From assembly GCF_900130045.1 (NCBI RefSeq), contig NZ_FQXT01000006.1:3488-67487 (forward strand): a DNA stretch of 64,000 nucleotides. Direction: 5' to 3'. Both the position numbers and the translations under genes were made by a program. This document shows, piece by piece, positions 60,618 to 64,000 of this stretch. Position 1 is the stretch's first letter; the number at the start of each line of letters is the position of its first letter. Below the pieces are notes generated by a model. That model was not told where the DNA came from and did not search any database. It worked only from the letters and a program-made list of their open reading frames with translations. This stretch comes from Leeuwenhoekiella palythoae. Its GTDB lineage: Bacteria; Bacteroidota; Bacteroidia; Flavobacteriales; Flavobacteriaceae.

Positions 60618-61240
60618 TTAGCTGTTGTTGATTTTTCAAAGATAAAAAAGAGTTCGTTGCCTTGTCTTGGTTTTATAGAATTATAGCAGGCTTCTAAAGT
60701 TCTAAATTCAAAATAAGGCGTAAATAAGTTTTGATATTCTGTTAGGCTTCCGCCAAATGGAGGTCCTTTTTCGGTCAATTCAAAGTTGAATAAGACTCCA
60801 GCGATTTTGCCTTTTTCAGCTAATAGATCAAAGCAGTGTTGGACATAGCTAGGTCTTAAATCAGGTTCTAAAGCACAAAAAAAGGTTTGTTCTAAAATAA
60901 GATCATACGTGCCGTTATGGTCAAAAAAATCACCTTCGATCAGTTGATAGTTACAGTTTTCCGGCAGGCGCGCTTTAAGATTTCGCAACGCGGAAACTGA
61001 AAAATCAACTACCGTGACATTTTCAAATCCTAAATGCGCTAGGTGCAGCACTTCGTGGCCATAACCAGCTCCAGGAACAAGAATTTTTAAATCTTTGTTA
61101 GTGATCTGGTCAGTATATTCTTTTAAAGGTTGAGTCACTTGGCCGGCGTCCCAACCCGTTTGATCATTTTGATACCTGTGCTCCCAATAATTTTTATTTA
61201 AATCAGTCTTCAAAAAAGTCGTCGTTTTCGTAAAAGTCAT
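60614..61240 (-). CDS. TPMT-type (thiopurine methyltransferase-like) SAM methyltransferase
   Basis: About 208 residues. The core starts NYWEHRYQNDQTGWDAGQVT, then LVPGAGYGHEVLHLAHLGF (SAM site), VTVVDFSVSALRNL, YDLILEQTFFCAL and GGSLTEYQNLF, all typical of the TPMT/thiol-methyltransferase group; substrate is unknown. The start is uncertain because the frame runs back into the S4 gene: ATGs at 61249 and 61240 overlap it by 38-47 nt, and a TTG at 61213 would overlap only 11 nt and gives KTDLNKNYW directly. Confidence 0.87.
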   Translation of the reverse strand: MTFTKTTTFLKTDLNKNYWEHRYQNDQTGWDAGQVTQPLKEYTDQITNKDLKILVPGAGYGHEVLHLAHLGFENVTVVDFSVSALRNLKARLPENCNYQLIEGDFFDHNGTYDLILEQTFFCALEPDLRPSYVQHCFDLLAEKGKIAGVLFNFELTEKGPPFGGSLTEYQNLFTPYFEFRTLEACYNSIKPRQGNELFFIFEKSTTAK

Positions 61241-61586
61241 CAAGATCACGCCGATCTTTTTTAGTGGGCCGCCCGGTTCCTTTTTTTCGATAATAATCCT
61301 GTGAATATTTTAAAAGATCTAGTTTTTCAAGGTTTTCAGCAGGAGTTTTATCAACGCAGTAGAGGCCAACCAATTTGGCTCCCACGCGACTAGGCGGATG
61401 GTCTAAGACCTCAATGACATAGTTAATTTGATTTTTTCTTACTTGAATGGTGTCTGATGGAAACACTTCTCGCGAAGGCTTCACTGCAACATCATTAATT
61501 TTTACCTGTCCTTTCTTACAGGCATTTGTAGCTATAGAACGTGTTTTAAAGTATCTCACACACCACAAATATTTGTCAACTCGCAT
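61203..61586 (-). CDS. S4 domain RNA-binding protein (Hsp15 family)
   Basis: 127 residues beginning MRVDKYLWCVRYFKTRSIATNACKKGQVKINDVAVKPSREV, the S4 fold of Hsp15/HslR, which binds 50S subunits carrying a stalled peptidyl-tRNA. A basic patch (KKGTGRPTKKDRRDL) and an acidic end (DDFYENDDFFED) follow. Role in rescue of stalled ribosomes is inferred from the family. It has a -7 box at 61620-61627 and overlaps the downstream methyltransferase gene. Confidence 0.92.
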   Translation of the reverse strand: MRVDKYLWCVRYFKTRSIATNACKKGQVKINDVAVKPSREVFPSDTIQVRKNQINYVIEVLDHPPSRVGAKLVGLYCVDKTPAENLEKLDLLKYSQDYYRKKGTGRPTKKDRRDLDDFYENDDFFED

Positions 61587-61619
61587 AATCTATTGCTTTA
61601 AAGCTCGTTTTTAACAATA

Positions 61620-61627
61620 CAAAAATA
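61620..61627 (-). promoter_or_regulatory. -7 promoter box of the S4 protein gene
   Basis: Minus-strand TATTTTTG matches TAnnTTTG exactly; predicted leader about 27 nt. It lies back-to-back with the FKBP lipoprotein gene. Confidence 0.5.
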
Positions 61628-61662
61628 GCGTAAAATTGTATCTTGCGCGACCTAAAAGCAAT

Positions 61663-62568
61663 ATGATGACTATGGTAAGAAAAGTGTTTGTGGCGGTTAT
61701 GGGCCTTTTATTTTTTGTTTCTTGTAAAAAAGATGACGACGGAACTACAGAGATCGAAGTTCGTGATCGGGGGGAAGTGCAAGTAGAAAGTTCGGCCAAC
61801 TTGAGAGCTTATCTTGATACGCACTTTTATAATTATGAGGAATTTGAAACGCCTGCTGCTGACTTTGATTTCAAAATTCGTTTTGATACGATTAGCGGAG
61901 CTAATGCTGATAAGACACCACTTTCTAGTCAGGTGATCACACGTCAATATACTTTTGAAGATACTGATTACGAACTATACATTTTAAAAGCTCGTGAGGG
62001 AGCAGGAGTGCAGCCTACTTTTGCCGACTCAACTTTTGTGAACTATCAAGGAAGTGTTGTAGGCGGAGATCGTTTTGATGCTTCAGTTACGCCGGTTTGG
62101 TTTGATTTAACTCAGGTGGTTTTTGGTTTTGCTAACGGAGTAAGTGAATTGAAAGCCGGTACGCAGTTTACTCAAAACGCTGATGGTACATACAGCTTTG
62201 GAGATGATTATGGCATTGGAGCTGTTTTTATTCCAAGCGGACTAGGGTATTTTAATAGTTCTGGGACAGGTTTTTCGGCATATTCAGATCTTGTGTTCAC
62301 CTTTGATCTTTATCGTGCGGTAGAGGATTCAGATAATGATAATGACGGGGTTCCTAACTGGAAGGAAGACATCAATGGTAATCATTATGTAAACGAATTA
62401 GGAGATGATACTGATGGAGATAATGTTCCAGATTATTTAGATACTGATGATGATGGTGACGGAACGTCTACGCGCGATGAACTGGATTTTGATGAAGATG
62501 GAAATACCATATACATTGACTCAAATAATGATGGTCTTGATGATTATTTAGATCCAGATATAGGGTAA
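61663..62568 (+). CDS. FKBP-type peptidyl-prolyl isomerase lipoprotein with calcium-binding tail
   Basis: About 301 residues from the ATG at 61663 (ATGs at 61666 and 61672 also fit). Lipobox LLFFVSC places it on a membrane surface. An FKBP-like domain follows (about residues 100-240: DSTFVNYQGSVVGGDRFDAS, GVSELKAGTQF, IPSGLGYFNSSGTGFSAYSDLVFTFDLY), resembling the gliding-associated FKBP lipoproteins of this group. The tail has thrombospondin type 3-like Ca2+ repeats (DSDNDNDGVPNWKED, DTDGDNVPDYLD, DDDGDGTSTRDE, DSNNDGLDDYLD). Fusion of the two is unusual; a chaperone for secreted or outer-membrane proteins that needs calcium is inferred. Confidence 0.88.
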   Translation: MMTMVRKVFVAVMGLLFFVSCKKDDDGTTEIEVRDRGEVQVESSANLRAYLDTHFYNYEEFETPAADFDFKIRFDTISGANADKTPLSSQVITRQYTFEDTDYELYILKAREGAGVQPTFADSTFVNYQGSVVGGDRFDASVTPVWFDLTQVVFGFANGVSELKAGTQFTQNADGTYSFGDDYGIGAVFIPSGLGYFNSSGTGFSAYSDLVFTFDLYRAVEDSDNDNDGVPNWKEDINGNHYVNELGDDTDGDNVPDYLDTDDDGDGTSTRDELDFDEDGNTIYIDSNNDGLDDYLDPDIG

Positions 62569-62588
62569 GAAAACCATAAAAGGAAATA

Positions 62589-62624
62589 AAAAAGCCCGTT
62601 ATCATTTTTGATAACGGGCTTTTT
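62589..62624. terminator. Bidirectional terminator after the FKBP lipoprotein gene
   Basis: Perfect 16-bp stem (AAAAAGCCCGTTATCA / TGATAACGGGCTTTTT) with a TTTT loop and T-runs on both strands; shared with the convergent porin-like gene. Confidence 0.93.
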
Positions 62625-62675
62625 ATTGGTGCCACCAAAGATTTTAGCACTCTGTGGCTTACCTTATGAACATGA

Positions 62676-63260
62676 TTATAAATTAAGTGATACACTTAAA
62701 ATAAGTTGATCAGGTCGTGTGTCTATTCTTGATCCTGAAGTGATGATTCCGTTAGAATCTAAAAACTCTGCTTCGTTATCACCAAAACCACGCTCATAGC
62801 GTAAGTCAACGCCAAGTTTTCCTAAAGCGATTGCTGCGCCCACATTGAGACCTACTGTAAAATCGTTTTTTACATCTCCCAGGGTGATGCCGTCATACTC
62901 GGTATCTAAAATGTATTGAAAAGCAGGACCTGCAAAAACTTGTAGTGGCCCAATAACTTCAAGACCTACTAGAACTGGTAGGTCTAGCTTTTGCATGCTA
63001 AAATCATCATCTTCATAGGTAGAATTGAGCTTGGTATAAACAAGTTCTGGTCGCAAGAAGAGTTTTTCTCCTGTACGCCCAAAGACCCCCACGTGATAGC
63101 CTATATCGCTACTTGGGTCTTGATAAGCGTTTTCGGCAGAGTCGCTAATGTCTCCTGTGCCTCCGTAGTTAAGACCGGCTTTAATTCCAAAACCAGGATC
63201 TGATTGTGCGTGTGCAAACGACACGGCTAAAAATAAAATTCCTAAAAATGCTCTTTTCAT
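62676..63260 (-). CDS. Small outer-membrane beta-barrel (PorT/porin-like) protein
   Basis: 194 residues: signal peptide (FLGILFLAVSFAHAQ) and an eight-strand-like barrel with alternating residues, starting GFGIKAGLNYGGTGD and ending QLILSVSLNL. It belongs to the generic outer-membrane beta-barrel class common in Bacteroidota; function is unknown and it is not the core PorT (see 24323-25024). A palindrome GCTCAAAATTGAGC (63275-63288) lies 14 nt upstream of the start. Confidence 0.87.
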   Translation of the reverse strand: MKRAFLGILFLAVSFAHAQSDPGFGIKAGLNYGGTGDISDSAENAYQDPSSDIGYHVGVFGRTGEKLFLRPELVYTKLNSTYEDDDFSMQKLDLPVLVGLEVIGPLQVFAGPAFQYILDTEYDGITLGDVKNDFTVGLNVGAAIALGKLGVDLRYERGFGDNEAEFLDSNGIITSGSRIDTRPDQLILSVSLNL

Positions 63261-63274
63261 ATCAGTTAAGTTTA

Positions 63275-63288
63275 GCTCAAAATTGAGC
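63275..63288. promoter_or_regulatory. Palindrome upstream of the small barrel gene
   Basis: GCTCAAAATTGAGC is a perfect 14-bp palindrome 14 nt upstream of the start codon; an operator or leader hairpin. Confidence 0.35.
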
Positions 63289-63374
63289 GGTTAAAGTTAA
63301 AAGAGATCTGTAAAGATCGCCTTAAACTAGCTGATAGAAGCAAACATTTTTAGGAATAGAATCTATAAAAGTGC

Positions 63375-64000
63375 TTACTTCTTAGCTAGCACTCTATTAA
63401 CGGCTTCTACAATAGATTTAGTATTAAGGCCGTATTTTTCCATAAGTTGAGCAGGAGTTCCACTCTCACCAAAAGTATCATTGGTTGCTACGAATTCTTG
63501 GTAAACAGGATCGTTTTTAGCAAGCAAGCCAGAAACGCTTTCGCCAAGACCACCTAAGTAATTGTGCTCTTCACAAGTTACTACACAACGTGTCTTTTTT
63601 ATAGAATTTAAAATAGCTTCATCATCAAGTGGCTTGATGGTGTGGATGTTAATAACCTCTGCGCTGATTCCTTTTTCCTCAAGTGCTTCGGCAGCTTCTA
63701 GAGCGTGCCATACCAGGTGACCGGTCGCTAAAATGGTTACATCAGAACCTTCAACAAGGTGCAATGCCTTACCGATTTCAAATTTTCCGTCAGCTTCAGT
63801 AAAGTTAGGAACGCTAGGTCTACCAAAACGTAAGTAAACCGGTCCGTCGTGATCTGCGATCGCAATGGTGGCTGCTTTAGTTTGGTTAAAGTCACAAGGG
63901 TTGATCACGGTCATTCCCGGTAACATTTTCATTAAACCTAGATCTTCAAGAATCTGGTGCGTTGCTCCATCTTCACCAAGAGTAAGACCGGCGTGAGAAG
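63375..64000 (-). CDS. Transketolase, C-terminal subunit (5' end missing)
   Basis: The frame is open to the window edge; about 208 residues are visible. Upstream of the internal ATG at 63932 the reading frame still encodes SHAGLTLGEDGATHQ, a core transketolase segment, so the true start lies outside. Also visible are MTVINPCDFNQTKAAT, VYLRFGRPSVPNF, DVTILATGHLVWHALEAAEAL and CEEHNYLGGLGESV. This is the pyrimidine-binding/C-terminal half of a split transketolase, usually paired with an N-terminal subunit gene; that partner would be further upstream on the minus strand. It acts in the pentose phosphate pathway with Rpe. Confidence 0.94.
   Translation of the reverse strand, partial: SHAGLTLGEDGATHQILEDLGLMKMLPGMTVINPCDFNQTKAATIAIADHDGPVYLRFGRPSVPNFTEADGKFEIGKALHLVEGSDVTILATGHLVWHALEAAEALEEKGISAEVINIHTIKPLDDEAILNSIKKTRCVVTCEEHNYLGGLGESVSGLLAKNDPVYQEFVATNDTFGESGTPAQLMEKYGLNTKSIVEAVNRVLAKK

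Noticed and set aside
62625-62680. A possible tRNA between the FKBP terminator and the small barrel gene.
   Set aside because: GGTGCCACC and TGGCTTACC look tRNA-like but no acceptor/anticodon arms fold.
1-64000. CRISPR arrays, insertion sequences, prophage or integrase genes.
   Set aside because: No regularly spaced short repeats, transposase or integrase reading frames, or terminal inverted repeats were seen. The only long repeats are the adhesin units and the tRNA-Lys duplication.

Overview
The window is chromosomal DNA from a marine member of the Flavobacteriaceae (Bacteroidota). The evidence is type IX secretion (T9SS) genes with gliding-type C-terminal sorting domains, a six-gene Na+-translocating NADH:quinone reductase operon, a short primary sigma factor without region 1.1, a YpdA-type bacillithiol disulfide reductase, moderate-to-low GC, almost no Shine-Dalgarno sequences and repeated TAnnTTTG -7 promoter boxes. 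The genus cannot be fixed from the sequence. There is no prophage, insertion sequence, CRISPR array or rRNA operon; most of the window reads as stable core genome.

Layout. 1-4.8 kb: the end of a repeat-rich T9SS adhesin, a PorP/SprF protein and a PD40/OmpA protein, forming an export-and-anchor operon. 4.8-7.1 kb: a DASS anion transporter flanked by two copies of an unannotated structured RNA-like element. 7.1-11.8 kb: rpe, the primary sigma factor and a soluble hybrid histidine kinase. 12-14.9 kb: proline biosynthesis (proC-proB-proA). 15.3-25.8 kb: pnp, rpsO, accD, fbaA, a TamL-type outer-membrane assembly protein, an RNA methyltransferase, and ubiE-porT. 26-34 kb: trkA-trkH, ypdA, a fasciclin protein, an aminotransferase, a desaturase, rsmG and a small unknown gene. 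34.2-38.9 kb: pruA, apaG, DUF3667 and a DUF5103 T9SS plug-type gene. 39.1-46.6 kb: nqrABCDEF, a small companion gene and the flavin transferase apbE. 46.6-50.8 kb: map, an HNH protein, a methyltransferase and a second T9SS type B protein, in one tight run. 50.9-56.1 kb: tetR-ABC-HlyD-TolC. 56.3-64 kb: a DEAD helicase, thioredoxin, a tRNA operon (Lys-Lys-Leu), shikimate kinase, several small enzymes, an FKBP lipoprotein with a calcium-binding tail, and the end of a split transketolase.

How the genes fit together. T9SS parts occur at three loci (PorP/SprF with its adhesin, PorT, DUF5103) together with two secreted clients. The Nqr complex needs covalent FMN on NqrB and NqrC, and the enzyme that attaches it (ApbE) lies just downstream. 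Proline synthesis (proABC) and the second step of proline breakdown (pruA) are both present. Rpe and the transketolase subunit belong to the non-oxidative pentose phosphate pathway. The sigma factor encoded here is of the class that reads TAnnTTTG boxes, and such boxes precede many of the genes, including one complete TTG-N21-TATATTTG promoter before the tRNAs.

Most worth a second look: the paired RNA-like elements around the DASS gene, the near-perfect palindromes upstream of tetR, an ABC ATPase with a lysine in place of the Walker B aspartate, an AccD lacking all four zinc-ligand cysteines, probable leaderless promoters placed exactly 4 nt before two start codons, and a 5'-terminal hairpin on the predicted rpsO mRNA.
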